Source: Ruminococcaceae bacterium HV4-5-B5C (GTDB taxonomy: Bacteria > Bacillota > Clostridia > Oscillospirales > Acutalibacteraceae). Taken from it: a stretch of 64,000 bases of DNA. The stretch spans positions 124,001 to 188,000 of the forward strand of contig FXYJ02000003.1 of the NCBI GenBank assembly GCA_900184925.1, written 5' to 3'. The notes under the pieces were generated by a model. It ran no database searches and was not told where the DNA came from. It was given only the letters and a program-made list of their open reading frames with translations. The first letter of the stretch is position 1, and each line of letters starts with the position of its first letter. Of the stretch, positions 16,533 to 25,757 are shown one piece after another. A program made the translations under genes and the position numbers.

Positions 16533-17708
16533 ATGAGAAAATATATGCAGCACGTTTTTATTATCGGGAGCAACGGCATTCCTGCCGCATACGGCGGCTT
16601 TGAGACATTTGTTGAGCAGTTGACCTCTCATAAAAAAAGTAAAGAGATTTTTTACCATGTTTCGTGCCTTTCCGACCAAGAGGAAGAGTTCGAATATAAT
16701 GGTGCGCATTGTTTTAAAATCAGGGTTCCACGCCTTGGCCCGGCAAAAGCAATTTACTATGACGTTGCGTCTCTGCAGTATTGCTGCAGATATATTGCAA
16801 AAAATCAGATTCAGGGTGCAATCGTTTATATGCTTGGGTGCGGGATTGGCCCCTTTATCGGTCACTATGCACGAAAACTTCACCGCCTGGGTGCACAGTA
16901 TTTTGTCAACCCCGACGGCCTTGAGTGGGAACGCGGCAAATGGAAAGGTTACATTAAAAAGTACTTGAAGTATTCTGCAAAAAAAATGGTGATGCATGCT
17001 GATCTTGCTGTCTGTGATTCATCCGGAATTGAACAGTATTTTCACAACGAATATCCAAACGACTCCATTCGTACCACTTTTATTGCGTATGGGGCGGATT
17101 TGCAGGAATCAAAGTATTCGGCCCAGTCATCGGAAGTTCGCAGTTGGTTTGAAGAGAAAAATGTAACGGAAGGCCAGTACTATCTCGCGGTAGGCCGCTT
17201 TGTGCCCGAAAACAATTTTGAAACCATGCTGGCAGAATTTCAGAAGTCAAATACGAAAAAGAAATTCGTCCTGATTACGGATGTCCGCAATAATGAGTAT
17301 TATGACTACTTGAAAGAAAAGACAGGCTTTTTGCGGGACGGCAGAATCAAATTCGTCGGGACGGTCTATGATCAGGATCTCTTAAAATACATTCGTCACA
17401 ATGCTTATGGATATTTGCATGGGCATGAAGTGGGTGGGACAAACCCTTCTCTTCTGGAGGCGCTTGCCAGTACACGGCTTAATTTACTGCTCAACGTCAA
17501 CTTTAACCGGGAAGTTGCAGAGAATGGAGCCGTTTACTGGACGAAAGAAACCGGAAGTCTGTCTCAGCTGATTGACAGTTTGGACAATTGGGACGAAGAG
17601 CAAATCGATTCCCTTATGCAGAAAGCAAAACAGAGAATCACTGATTATTATAACTGGGATCATATTGTCGGCCTGTACGAGAAATTATTTGGAGATTTTC
17701 AACCGTGA
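16533..17708 (+). CDS. DUF1972-type glycosyltransferase, probable rhamnosyltransferase (Cps2T/RgpA-like)
   Basis: A 391-residue GT-B protein. Its N-terminus (VFIIGSNGIPAAYGGFETF) is the DUF1972 signature found in streptococcal Cps2T and RgpA, which add the first rhamnose to a GlcNAc- or sugar-linked lipid carrier. The C-terminal half has a GT4 nucleotide-sugar site (AVGRFVPENNFETML and EVGGTNPSLLEALAS). Together with rmlABCD downstream, it probably uses dTDP-L-rhamnose. It is the first gene of the locus. The start could also be the ATG at 16545, four codons later. The next gene begins four bases before its stop. Confidence 0.85.
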   Translation: MRKYMQHVFIIGSNGIPAAYGGFETFVEQLTSHKKSKEIFYHVSCLSDQEEEFEYNGAHCFKIRVPRLGPAKAIYYDVASLQYCCRYIAKNQIQGAIVYMLGCGIGPFIGHYARKLHRLGAQYFVNPDGLEWERGKWKGYIKKYLKYSAKKMVMHADLAVCDSSGIEQYFHNEYPNDSIRTTFIAYGADLQESKYSAQSSEVRSWFEEKNVTEGQYYLAVGRFVPENNFETMLAEFQKSNTKKKFVLITDVRNNEYYDYLKEKTGFLRDGRIKFVGTVYDQDLLKYIRHNAYGYLHGHEVGGTNPSLLEALASTRLNLLLNVNFNREVAENGAVYWTKETGSLSQLIDSLDNWDEEQIDSLMQKAKQRITDYYNWDHIVGLYEKLFGDFQP

Positions 17709-19051
17709 GAATTTTGCATTATGCACTTGGCTTTCCACCCTATCGGAGCGGTGGACTTACTGAATATGTCATTGATTTAGCCAGGGAAGAAGTTAAGCAG
17801 GGGAATTCTGTCGGGCTGATGTGGCCGGGGCGTATGATCGGCAACCATAAGGCTGCCATTAAAAAAACTTCCGACGGAGCTGGGATCATAAGTTATGAGC
17901 TTGTGAATCCCCTGCCGGTGCCTCTGTTGAATGGAATCCTTGATATCGATTTGTTTTCCGGGCATTATGACCGGGCTTTTTTCGATGAATTTCTTAGCAA
18001 TTTACACCCGGATGTAATTCATTTTCATACGCTGATGGGATTGCCGCCCGAATTTGTACAGGCTGCTTCCGATATGAAGATCCGTACTGTGTTCACGACG
18101 CACGATTATTTTGGCCTTTGTGCAAAAACGAATTTTATTTATCAGGAAGATAATTGCTCAAACTGGAGCAACTGCAAAGACTGCTTCCGGTGTAATCAGA
18201 CGGCTCTTTCTTTTCGAACAATCTGCGCGATGCAATCACCCCTTTACCGTACGGTAAAGGGTTTGCCTTTTATGCACATCCTTAAAGATAAGAAGAAACA
18301 CAGTATTCAGGAAGAAGATAAAATTCAATCTGAAAAAATTTCAAATGACATCTCAGAAAAGTACGCGCAGGCTTACAAAAATCTGCGTGATTTTTATGTG
18401 CGCATGCTTCTGCAGATGGATGTGATTCATTTTAACAGCAATCTGTCAAAACAGATTTATCTGCATTTCTTTCAGCCCAAAAACAGTGCAGTCGTTCCGG
18501 TCCTTCATGCTAATATTAAGGACCGGAGAGCCAGCAAACAGTTTGGCGACTGCCTGCGTATTGCCTATCTGGGGCCCGCCGGGGCTTATAAAGGTTATTA
18601 TATGCTCCTGCAGGCTTTGGATCAGATTTATGCCGACGGCTTTACCAATATGGAACTGCATCTGTATAACCAGAGCAGTGATGTACGGCCTTATGTCGTG
18701 CACCATCCGCCATTTCTGCCGCCGGAACTGCCTGATATTCTTTCCAACATTGATCTCCTCGTCGTTCCAAGCCTGTGGTATGAAACTTATGGCTTTGCGG
18801 TTCCGGAAGCATTGAGCTGCGGGGTCCCGGTCTTGGCGACATCGCATGTCGGTGCTCAGGATTTGATTGAACAGGGCGGCGGGATGATCGTTGAGCCGGA
18901 GCTGAAAGAGTTGACAGATGCCATTTTGTCTGTCTACAAAGACCGGTCATTGCTTCTGAGATTCAATCAGGCTATATTTACAGACAAGACCATGTCGTTC
19001 CATTTTTCAGATCATGTGAAGAAAATTATGGAACTTTATGAAAAAGGGTAG
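17705..19051 (+). CDS. Glycosyltransferase family 4 protein
   Basis: A 448-residue GT-B enzyme of family GT4. The N-terminal ILHYALGFPPYRSGGLTEY loop and C-terminal LWYETYGFAVPEALSCGVP (the EX7E donor site) are clear. An insertion near residues 140-165 carries six cysteines (CAKTNF, CSNWSNCKDCFRC), a possible metal-stabilised loop. It starts with GTG and overlaps the previous gene by four bases. The donor and acceptor sugars are unknown. It probably adds the second or third residue of the repeat unit. Confidence 0.87.
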   Translation: MRILHYALGFPPYRSGGLTEYVIDLAREEVKQGNSVGLMWPGRMIGNHKAAIKKTSDGAGIISYELVNPLPVPLLNGILDIDLFSGHYDRAFFDEFLSNLHPDVIHFHTLMGLPPEFVQAASDMKIRTVFTTHDYFGLCAKTNFIYQEDNCSNWSNCKDCFRCNQTALSFRTICAMQSPLYRTVKGLPFMHILKDKKKHSIQEEDKIQSEKISNDISEKYAQAYKNLRDFYVRMLLQMDVIHFNSNLSKQIYLHFFQPKNSAVVPVLHANIKDRRASKQFGDCLRIAYLGPAGAYKGYYMLLQALDQIYADGFTNMELHLYNQSSDVRPYVVHHPPFLPPELPDILSNIDLLVVPSLWYETYGFAVPEALSCGVPVLATSHVGAQDLIEQGGGMIVEPELKELTDAILSVYKDRSLLLRFNQAIFTDKTMSFHFSDHVKKIMELYEKG

Positions 19052-19055
19052 ATAT

Positions 19056-19907
19056 ATGAACGGGTCGCGTTTTGCTTTTATAATCCTCCATTACCTCAAT
19101 TACGAGGATACGGCGAACTGCATTGAATCCATTCTTCATAATGTCAAAGCTGAAGAGAAAGAGATTGTTGTTGTCGATAATGCTTCACCGAATGGCAGCG
19201 GAAAAAAGCTGAAAGCCCGCTATGAGGGCACGCAGCATGTTACGGTAATTTTTAACAGCCGTAATGATGGGTTTGCAAGGGGAAATAATGTCGGTTTCCG
19301 CTACGCAAAAGAGAATTTGAATCCCGACTATATCATCCTTATCAATAACGATACCGTTATCAAACAAGCCGATTTTTGTGAGAAGATCGACCTTGTCCAT
19401 TCCGAAAGCGGATTTGCAGTTCTTGGTCCCCAGATCATTTCGATGGTGGACGGTATCAATCAGAATCCTGTTCCCTATGCGTTGCCTACGAAATGGAAGG
19501 TCATCCGGCGGCTTGGAATGTTCTGCGCGATGTATCTGCTGAGCTTCGTGGGCTGTGACGGCATCCTTTCACGCGAAAAGCGCCGTTCGGACGGTGAGAA
19601 CAGTCTCCCGAGCGAATATCAGCTGCACGGCAGCTGCCTGATCTTTTCACCCGAATATATTAGCAGGTTCAATGGACTTTACGACGGTACGTTCATGTAC
19701 TGTGAAGAGGATGTTCTGAAATATGCCTGCGTGAAAAATCACCTCAAAATGGTGTATTCAGGTCAGGTTAGTATTTTCCATAAAGAAGCTTCTGCCACAG
19801 GGAAGGCATTCGGTGAGGGGGTGAGCAAGCGGAAGTTTTACTATAAAAACACAATGCATTCCCTTACGGAACTCCTGCTGCTGATGTGCGGCATGAGATC
19901 TTTTTAG
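19056..19907 (+). CDS. Glycosyltransferase family 2 protein
   Basis: A 283-residue GT-A enzyme. The N-terminal FIILHYLNYEDTANCIESI and VVDNASPNGSG motifs and ILINNDT (the DxD position) are typical of family 2, rhamnosyltransferase-like branch. A C-terminal MYCEEDVLKYACVKN supplies the ED catalytic segment. I chose the ATG at 19056 because AAAGGG sits six bases before it. An ATG 18 bases upstream would overlap the preceding gene. Product unknown. Confidence 0.85.
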   Translation: MNGSRFAFIILHYLNYEDTANCIESILHNVKAEEKEIVVVDNASPNGSGKKLKARYEGTQHVTVIFNSRNDGFARGNNVGFRYAKENLNPDYIILINNDTVIKQADFCEKIDLVHSESGFAVLGPQIISMVDGINQNPVPYALPTKWKVIRRLGMFCAMYLLSFVGCDGILSREKRRSDGENSLPSEYQLHGSCLIFSPEYISRFNGLYDGTFMYCEEDVLKYACVKNHLKMVYSGQVSIFHKEASATGKAFGEGVSKRKFYYKNTMHSLTELLLLMCGMRSF

Positions 19908-19930
19908 AGAATAATTCTGGAGATGGAAGA

Positions 19931-21334
19931 ATGGAATTAGCGAATCGAATCAAAAAGTACAGTTCCCCTGCGGCAAATATTACGCTGGTACTTTTTGTGA
20001 TTTATACGATCCTCATGTGGGAAGTATCCTTGAAAATCAAATATGATTATATTATTATATTTGCGTTTGCAATATTCAGTTTTCATGCCTTTGTTTGCAT
20101 GAAAAGCCGGGGGCTGACATTTTTCGGGCGAACTGATTCCCTTTTCAGTTTTGTAAAGCCTATCGACTTTGTTATGGCAGGGTTCCTTGCGTTCAATGCG
20201 CTGTGGATTTTCGTTGTGCCAAAGCTGAATCACCTGCCGGTTAGTCTCGCAATTCAGGAAGCGGGAATTCTGCTCATCATGGTAGTCTATTTTCCCCTTG
20301 CAATTCTCATCCGAATGAAGGAAATTCAATTCGCGTCCATTAAAGATGTGTTTTTATGGACAACTTTCTTTTTAGCATGCTGGTACTGTGTTATTTGGTG
20401 CGCAGAACTGGCAAATCAGGGTACTTATCAGGCGTTTTTTGGTTCTCTCAAAAGGATTGCTGTTTTTAAGGTCGGTTCGGTCTATCAGGGATGGAGCGTT
20501 TTTCGAATTGTTCTGGGGAACAGCGTGCTCCTTTTGCCGGGGCTTGTGCTGACAGTTGTCCGCAAAAAGAAGATGACGCTTCTCAGCTGTGTGATGACGG
20601 TAGTTTACACCTTCGCAATTCTTTCCACTTTCCTAAAATCGCTGTGGATTGGTTTAGCGTTCAGCATGCTGGTTCTGCTTATTTATTCTCTCCGCACATA
20701 TAAAAAGCAGAGAATAAACAGTGTCTTTTGGGGAATTGCAGTTATTTGTATTACAGTGATTGTTTCCAATTTTACAATTTTCCGGGGAGCTGTTTTTTCA
20801 AGAGCCCTGAACAGTTTTACAAATCATTATTTTGGTCAGTACGCCACGTTACCCGATGAAAGTGGAAAGAAAAACAGCAGTGACGCTGCTTTCGAAAAAA
20901 TGGTAAAGGATTCTTCGGATTCCAACACGGAAAAGCTGATCCAGATCAATCAATTGGTTTCTCAATGGAAGCAGAAACCAATTACCGGATACGGCTACGG
21001 AAGTTACATCCCTAGTTACCAAAGATCGAAAACAGCCGTCTATGCGTATGAAATGACATTTTTTGCACTCTTAATGAAAGTTGGAGTATTCGGAATAATC
21101 TTCTGGATATTATTCTTTGTTTTCTTTTTAAGACATATTTTCCGGCTTACCAGAGATGATCGTTTCCATTTTGCCGCTTGGCTTGCCATCCTGCTTGGCT
21201 TTTTGGTATCTGTCCAGACGAATCCGCTACTGATCACTGCAAATGCTCTGGCGATGCTGACCTATATGGCTTTGGATACGGTAGGGTCGGAGAAAGAGAA
21301 ACAAGCCCTGCCGCTTCAGAAAAATAAATTATAA
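19931..21334 (+). CDS. O-antigen polymerase/ligase-like membrane protein (Wzy-like)
   Basis: A 467-residue protein with about 10-12 hydrophobic segments and one long extracytoplasmic loop (roughly residues 290-370), the layout of Wzy polymerases and WaaL-type ligases. Within the loop-flanking region is GYGYGSYIPSYQRSK. It has little primary-sequence signature, as is usual for Wzy, so the call rests on topology and position between glycosyltransferases and the flippase. The start at 19931 follows a GGAG site. It would polymerise lipid-linked repeat units on the outer face of the membrane. Confidence 0.75.
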   Translation: MELANRIKKYSSPAANITLVLFVIYTILMWEVSLKIKYDYIIIFAFAIFSFHAFVCMKSRGLTFFGRTDSLFSFVKPIDFVMAGFLAFNALWIFVVPKLNHLPVSLAIQEAGILLIMVVYFPLAILIRMKEIQFASIKDVFLWTTFFLACWYCVIWCAELANQGTYQAFFGSLKRIAVFKVGSVYQGWSVFRIVLGNSVLLLPGLVLTVVRKKKMTLLSCVMTVVYTFAILSTFLKSLWIGLAFSMLVLLIYSLRTYKKQRINSVFWGIAVICITVIVSNFTIFRGAVFSRALNSFTNHYFGQYATLPDESGKKNSSDAAFEKMVKDSSDSNTEKLIQINQLVSQWKQKPITGYGYGSYIPSYQRSKTAVYAYEMTFFALLMKVGVFGIIFWILFFVFFLRHIFRLTRDDRFHFAAWLAILLGFLVSVQTNPLLITANALAMLTYMALDTVGSEKEKQALPLQKNKL

Positions 21335-21355
21335 AACTCAGGGAGGACTTTTGAT

Positions 21356-22234
21356 TTGAAAGGCATTATTTTAGCTGGAGGTTCCGGCACACGGCTTTAT
21401 CCGCTAACCATGGTAACGTCAAAGCAGTTGCTTCCTGTGTATGATAAACCGATGATTTACTATCCGCTTTCCACACTTATGCTGGCAGGCATCCAGGATA
21501 TTCTGATCATTTCCACGCCGCAGGATCTGCCGAATTTTGAGCGCCTTCTGGGTGATGGTTCGCGTTATGGGGTCAGCCTCTCCTACAAGATTCAGCCGTC
21601 TCCGGACGGGCTGGCTCAGGCGTTTATTATCGGGGAGGAATTCATCGGCGGAGACTCCTGTGCCATGGTCTTGGGCGACAATATTTTCTATGGGAGCGGT
21701 TTGAGCAGGCACTTGAGAGAAGCAGCATTCCGGGAAACGGGCGCGACAGTTTTCGGTTATTATGTTGAGGATCCGCAACGCTTCGGAATCGTTGAGTTCG
21801 ATGAAAACAAAAATGCTGTTTCTTTGGAAGAAAAGCCGGAGCATCCGAAATCGAACTATGCTGTGACCGGCCTGTATTTTTACGATAACCGGGTCTGTGA
21901 ATTTGCAAAGCAGCTTAAACCGTCGGCACGCGGAGAACTTGAAATAACCGATTTGAACCGTATTTACCTGGAAAACGGTGATTTGAATGTAGTAACGCTT
22001 GGCCGCGGATATGCATGGCTGGACACTGGTACGATCAATGCTCTCAATGAGGCGGCCGAGTTCGTTAAGGTAGTTGAAACGCGTCAGGGCGTTCAGGTAT
22101 CGGCTCCAGAGGAAATCGCATACAGGAATGCATGGATTTCCAGAGATGAACTGGTCGAATCCGCTAAACTGTATGGAAAATCTGCTTATGGTCAGCACCT
22201 GAAGCAGGTGGCTGAAGGTAAGATCCTGTTTTAA
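21356..22234 (+). CDS. rmlA: Glucose-1-phosphate thymidylyltransferase
   Basis: A 292-residue RmlA, which makes dTDP-glucose from glucose-1-phosphate and dTTP, the first step to dTDP-L-rhamnose. The N-terminal [11 protein letters not shown] nucleotide loop, the VLGDNIFYG motif and [20 protein letters not shown] are diagnostic. It begins with TTG, behind a GGGAGGA site. It opens the rmlA, rmlD, rmlB, (GT2), rmlC set. A full-length, intact enzyme. Confidence 0.96.
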   Translation: MKGIILAGGSGTRLYPLTMVTSKQLLPVYDKPMIYYPLSTLMLAGIQDILIISTPQDLPNFERLLGDGSRYGVSLSYKIQPSPDGLAQAFIIGEEFIGGDSCAMVLGDNIFYGSGLSRHLREAAFRETGATVFGYYVEDPQRFGIVEFDENKNAVSLEEKPEHPKSNYAVTGLYFYDNRVCEFAKQLKPSARGELEITDLNRIYLENGDLNVVTLGRGYAWLDTGTINALNEAAEFVKVVETRQGVQVSAPEEIAYRNAWISRDELVESAKLYGKSAYGQHLKQVAEGKILF

Positions 22235-22248
22235 GGAAGGAGATATCC

Positions 22249-23094
22249 ATGAAAGTACTGGTAACTGGTGTTAAAGGTCAGCTGGGCTATGACGTCATGA
22301 AGGTTCTTCATGAACGTAAAATTGACTGTCTGGGTGCGGATATTGAAGAGTTTGATATTACCGATTATGCAGCAACGGAGAAGTTTATCAAACAATACGG
22401 CCCGGACGCGGTCGTCCACTGTTCCGCATACACTGCGGTAGATAAAGCAGAAGACAATTCTGACATATGTTATGCTGTGAATGCCGAAGGTCCTCGGAAT
22501 ATTGCAAAAGTCTGCAGGGACATCGGCGCAAAAATGGTTTATATCAGCACGGATTATGTGTTCCCGGGAATTGGAGACACTGCTTATGAAGTGGATGCAC
22601 CCAAGCAGCCTCTCAGCGTTTACGGTAAGTCGAAGCTGGCGGGCGAAGAAGCTGTACAAATCCTGATCAGCAACTATTTCATCGTCCGCATTTCGTGGGT
22701 ATTTGGAAAAAATGGGAATAATTTTATCAGAACTATGCTCCGACTCTCCGAGGATCATCCGGAAGTGAGTGTGGTCAGCGATCAGATCGGTTCACCAACT
22801 TATACGGCGGACTTGGCACCACTGCTGTGCGATATGATTGAGACGGAAAAGTACGGTGTCTACCATGCAACGAACGAAGGCTACTGCAGCTGGGCTGATT
22901 TTGCAGAAACAATTTTCAGGGCAGCAGGCTGCAGCACAAAAGTGAAACATATTACAACGGCGGAATATCCGACACGTGCCGTAAGACCGGAAAATTCCAG
23001 GTTGTCGAAGAAAAGCCTCGACGAGGGCGGATTTCGGAGACTTCCAATATGGCAGGATGCTCTGAATCGATATTTAAAGGAAATCGAGCGGTAA
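22249..23094 (+). CDS. rmlD: dTDP-4-dehydrorhamnose reductase
   Basis: A 281-residue extended short-chain dehydrogenase that makes the last step, reducing dTDP-4-keto-L-rhamnose to dTDP-L-rhamnose. The Rossmann loop GVKGQLGYDV is at residues 7-16, the catalytic YxxxK is Tyr125-Lys129 (VYGKSKLAGE), and ISTDYVFPG supplies the Thr. A GGAAGGAG site precedes the ATG, 14 bases after rmlA. Confidence 0.95.
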   Translation: MKVLVTGVKGQLGYDVMKVLHERKIDCLGADIEEFDITDYAATEKFIKQYGPDAVVHCSAYTAVDKAEDNSDICYAVNAEGPRNIAKVCRDIGAKMVYISTDYVFPGIGDTAYEVDAPKQPLSVYGKSKLAGEEAVQILISNYFIVRISWVFGKNGNNFIRTMLRLSEDHPEVSVVSDQIGSPTYTADLAPLLCDMIETEKYGVYHATNEGYCSWADFAETIFRAAGCSTKVKHITTAEYPTRAVRPENSRLSKKSLDEGGFRRLPIWQDALNRYLKEIER

Positions 23095-23107
23095 GGAGAA
23101 ATAGACA

Positions 23108-24169
23108 ATGAAAAAGACGTATTTGGTTACTGGAGGTGCCGGCTTCATCGGCTCCAATTTTATTCACTATATGCTCCAAAAATATCAGGACATCAGCATT
23201 ATCAATGTTGATAAGCTGACCTATGCCGGCAATATGGAAAATCTTGCGGAATTTGAAAACGATCCGCGTCACTGCTTTGTTCATGCCGATATCTGTGACA
23301 AGGATGCAATGAAAAAGGTCATGGCGGAGCACAACATCGACTATATTGTCAATTTTGCGGCAGAAAGCCATGTGGATCGTAGCATTTCAAATCCTGAAAT
23401 TTTTGTGCAGACAAACGTGCTGGGAACGGTAAGCCTTCTGAACTGTGCAAAACAGGCATGGCAAACGGGGGAAGATACCTTCAAAGAAGGTGTGAAATAT
23501 CTGCAGGTTTCCACCGATGAAGTCTATGGTTCGCTTGGAGCAGAAGGATATTTTGAGGAGACAACGCCAATCTGCCCGCACAGCCCCTACTCTTCCAGTA
23601 AAGCGTCGGCCGATCTATTTGTGAAAGCCTATTTCGATACGTATAAATTCCCGGTTAATATTACCCGCTGCTCCAACAATTACGGGCCGTTCCAGTTCCC
23701 GGAGAAGTTGATTCCACTCATTATGAACAACACTTTGCAGCATAAAGAGCTTCCGGTATATGGCGATGGAATGCAGGTACGTGACTGGCTTTTTGTGGAA
23801 GATCACTGCAAGGCGATTGACATGGTTCTCAACAACGGACGTCTCGGTGAGGTTTACAATATCGGCGGTCATAACGAACGGCCTAATATTTTCATTGTAA
23901 AAACCATTATTGAGTATATCAGGCAGAATGTGGATTCCTCGGTAAGTGAGGATTTAATTCACCACGTCACAGACCGCAAAGGCCATGACAGGCGTTACGG
24001 AATCGATCCCGCCAAAATCAAAGCGGAGCTTGGCTGGTTCCCCGAGACTCCGTTTGAAGTCGGAATCAAAAAGACTCTTAAGTGGTATCTGGATCATAAG
24101 GACTGGATGGCCCATGTTACTTCCGGGAGTTATCAGGAATACTACAAAAAGATGTACGGTGATCAGTAA
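23108..24169 (+). CDS. rmlB: dTDP-glucose 4,6-dehydratase
   Basis: A 353-residue extended SDR that converts dTDP-glucose to dTDP-4-keto-6-deoxyglucose. It has the GGAGFIG NAD loop (residues 9-15), the Asp137-Glu138 catalytic pair in STDEVYG, and Tyr161/Lys165 in YSSSKASAD. The length and motifs are those of a complete RmlB. Its TAA overlaps the next ATG by one base, and the spacing to rmlD is 13 bases, so the operon is tight. Confidence 0.96.
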   Translation: MKKTYLVTGGAGFIGSNFIHYMLQKYQDISIINVDKLTYAGNMENLAEFENDPRHCFVHADICDKDAMKKVMAEHNIDYIVNFAAESHVDRSISNPEIFVQTNVLGTVSLLNCAKQAWQTGEDTFKEGVKYLQVSTDEVYGSLGAEGYFEETTPICPHSPYSSSKASADLFVKAYFDTYKFPVNITRCSNNYGPFQFPEKLIPLIMNNTLQHKELPVYGDGMQVRDWLFVEDHCKAIDMVLNNGRLGEVYNIGGHNERPNIFIVKTIIEYIRQNVDSSVSEDLIHHVTDRKGHDRRYGIDPAKIKAELGWFPETPFEVGIKKTLKWYLDHKDWMAHVTSGSYQEYYKKMYGDQ

Positions 24170-25167
24170 TGGCAAAGCTTTCGGTCGCGATGACAACCTA
24201 TAACGGAGAAAACTTTGTTGAAAAACAGCTGCTTTCCCTGCTGAATCAGACAAGGAAGGCGGACGAAGTCATCATACGGGACGATTGTTCCGGCGACCGC
24301 ACGGCGGAAATTGTCAGAAGCTTTATTCATACACACCAGCCGGAAGGCTGGAGTTTCGCCGTAAATGAATCGAACTTGGGGTATAAACGCAATTTTCGGG
24401 AAACAATTGCACAGACGAGCGGCGATATCGTTTTTCTGTCTGATCAGGACGACCTTTGGAATCCGGAAAAACTGGAGACCATGGAGCTTATATTTGAAAA
24501 AGCACCTGAAGTTCTAGCTCTTAACTCTTCCTTTGAGTTTATTGATGGGAACAATCAGCCGCTTTCTGCACCATGCGCAAAAGGTTCTCTGAACCATAAT
24601 CTGATCCACTGCAGCGATCTTACCGCACAGGCTGATCTTTACAAAGTCGGCCTGGGTGGAGTAATATATTCCAATATTTCACCGGGCTGCACGATGGCTT
24701 TTCGCAAAGAGATTAAAGAGATATACCTCGCGAATACCAAGTGCGATATTGTGCATGACTGGGAACTCAACTTTATTGCGGCGGCGAAGGGCGGCCTCTA
24801 TTATTGTGATCTTGCCCTAATCGGCTATCGCATCCACGGCGGAAATGCAGTTGGGATGGACAATATTGGTGGCGGAGGAAGTGAAAATCCGCTTGATTAC
24901 CGTTTCCGCCTGGCAAAAGCGAAAGAGCTTTATGAGCATATCGTTTGGATGGATCGGTATTTTTTTCTCCTGAATAAAGGCGATATTCAGACGGTAAAAA
25001 GGCATAGAGCCTTTCTTGAGAAGCGGCTGAAGGCATTCGAAAACAGGAATCTTTTTCAGGTGATTTCTTTGTATTCCTTTTGGAAGAACTACCGCAGAAT
25101 TATTACTTTAAAAGGCAGGCTCGCAGATTTGGCCTGTGTTCTGCTTCCGTGCAGGGAAAGGGAATAA
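24169..25167 (+). CDS. Glycosyltransferase family 2 protein (rhamnosyltransferase-like)
   Basis: A 332-residue GT-A enzyme. MTTYNGENFVEKQLLSLLNQT at the start, RDDCSGDRTAEIV and FLSDQDDLW (the DxD metal site) are typical of family 2 rhamnosyltransferases such as those of O-antigen loci. VHDWELNF gives the later catalytic Asp region. It starts one base within the rmlB stop and is followed by rmlC. The use of dTDP-rhamnose is inferred from the neighbours. Confidence 0.86.
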   Translation: MAKLSVAMTTYNGENFVEKQLLSLLNQTRKADEVIIRDDCSGDRTAEIVRSFIHTHQPEGWSFAVNESNLGYKRNFRETIAQTSGDIVFLSDQDDLWNPEKLETMELIFEKAPEVLALNSSFEFIDGNNQPLSAPCAKGSLNHNLIHCSDLTAQADLYKVGLGGVIYSNISPGCTMAFRKEIKEIYLANTKCDIVHDWELNFIAAAKGGLYYCDLALIGYRIHGGNAVGMDNIGGGGSENPLDYRFRLAKAKELYEHIVWMDRYFFLLNKGDIQTVKRHRAFLEKRLKAFENRNLFQVISLYSFWKNYRRIITLKGRLADLACVLLPCRERE

Positions 25168-25171
25168 AATT

Positions 25172-25732
25172 GTGAGTAAATTTATTTTTCACCCTATGAA
25201 GGCAAATGGAATGTTTTTAATTGAGCCGACGGTGTTTGGGGACAGCCGCGGTTATTTTATGGAAACATACAGTGCCAGGGAATTTCAGGAAGCCGGGATA
25301 ACCAAGGCTTTTGTTCAGGACAACCAGTCGCGCTCCAAAAAGGGTGTGCTGCGTGGCCTGCATTTTCAGACGAGACATCCGCAGGGCAAGCTTGTGCGGG
25401 TGACGAAAGGCACTGTGTTTGATATCGGCGTAGATATCCGAAAGGGCAGCGCAACATTCGGAAAATGGGACGGAGCTATTCTCAGTGATGAAAACAAACA
25501 GCAGCTGTATATTCCGGAAGGATTTGCCCATGGATTTGTGGTCCTTTCCGATATCGCCGAATTCGTTTATAAATGTACAGATTTCTATGACCCAGGCTTT
25601 GAAGGGGGCATTCGCTGGAATGACCCGGACATTGCTGTTGAGTGGCCAATTGACAGCAATATGGAGATGATCCTTTCTGATAAGGATAAAGTTCAGCCTC
25701 TTTTTCAGCAGTATCTTGCTGGAAACAGATGA
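25172..25732 (+). CDS. rmlC: dTDP-4-dehydrorhamnose 3,5-epimerase
   Basis: A 186-residue cupin epimerase, third enzyme of dTDP-L-rhamnose synthesis. His64 in LRGLHFQ is the catalytic base, and FAHGFVVLSDIAEFVYKCTD contains the partner Tyr. The N-terminal GDSRGYFMETY and RSKKGVLRG motifs bind the nucleotide sugar. The open frame begins at 25136 inside the preceding gene, but homology starts at the GTG at 25172, with an AAAGGG site before it. With this gene the rml set is complete. Confidence 0.95.
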   Translation: MSKFIFHPMKANGMFLIEPTVFGDSRGYFMETYSAREFQEAGITKAFVQDNQSRSKKGVLRGLHFQTRHPQGKLVRVTKGTVFDIGVDIRKGSATFGKWDGAILSDENKQQLYIPEGFAHGFVVLSDIAEFVYKCTDFYDPGFEGGIRWNDPDIAVEWPIDSNMEMILSDKDKVQPLFQQYLAGNR

Positions 25733-25757
25733 TAAAACAGTTTGGGTGGGGTAATCA

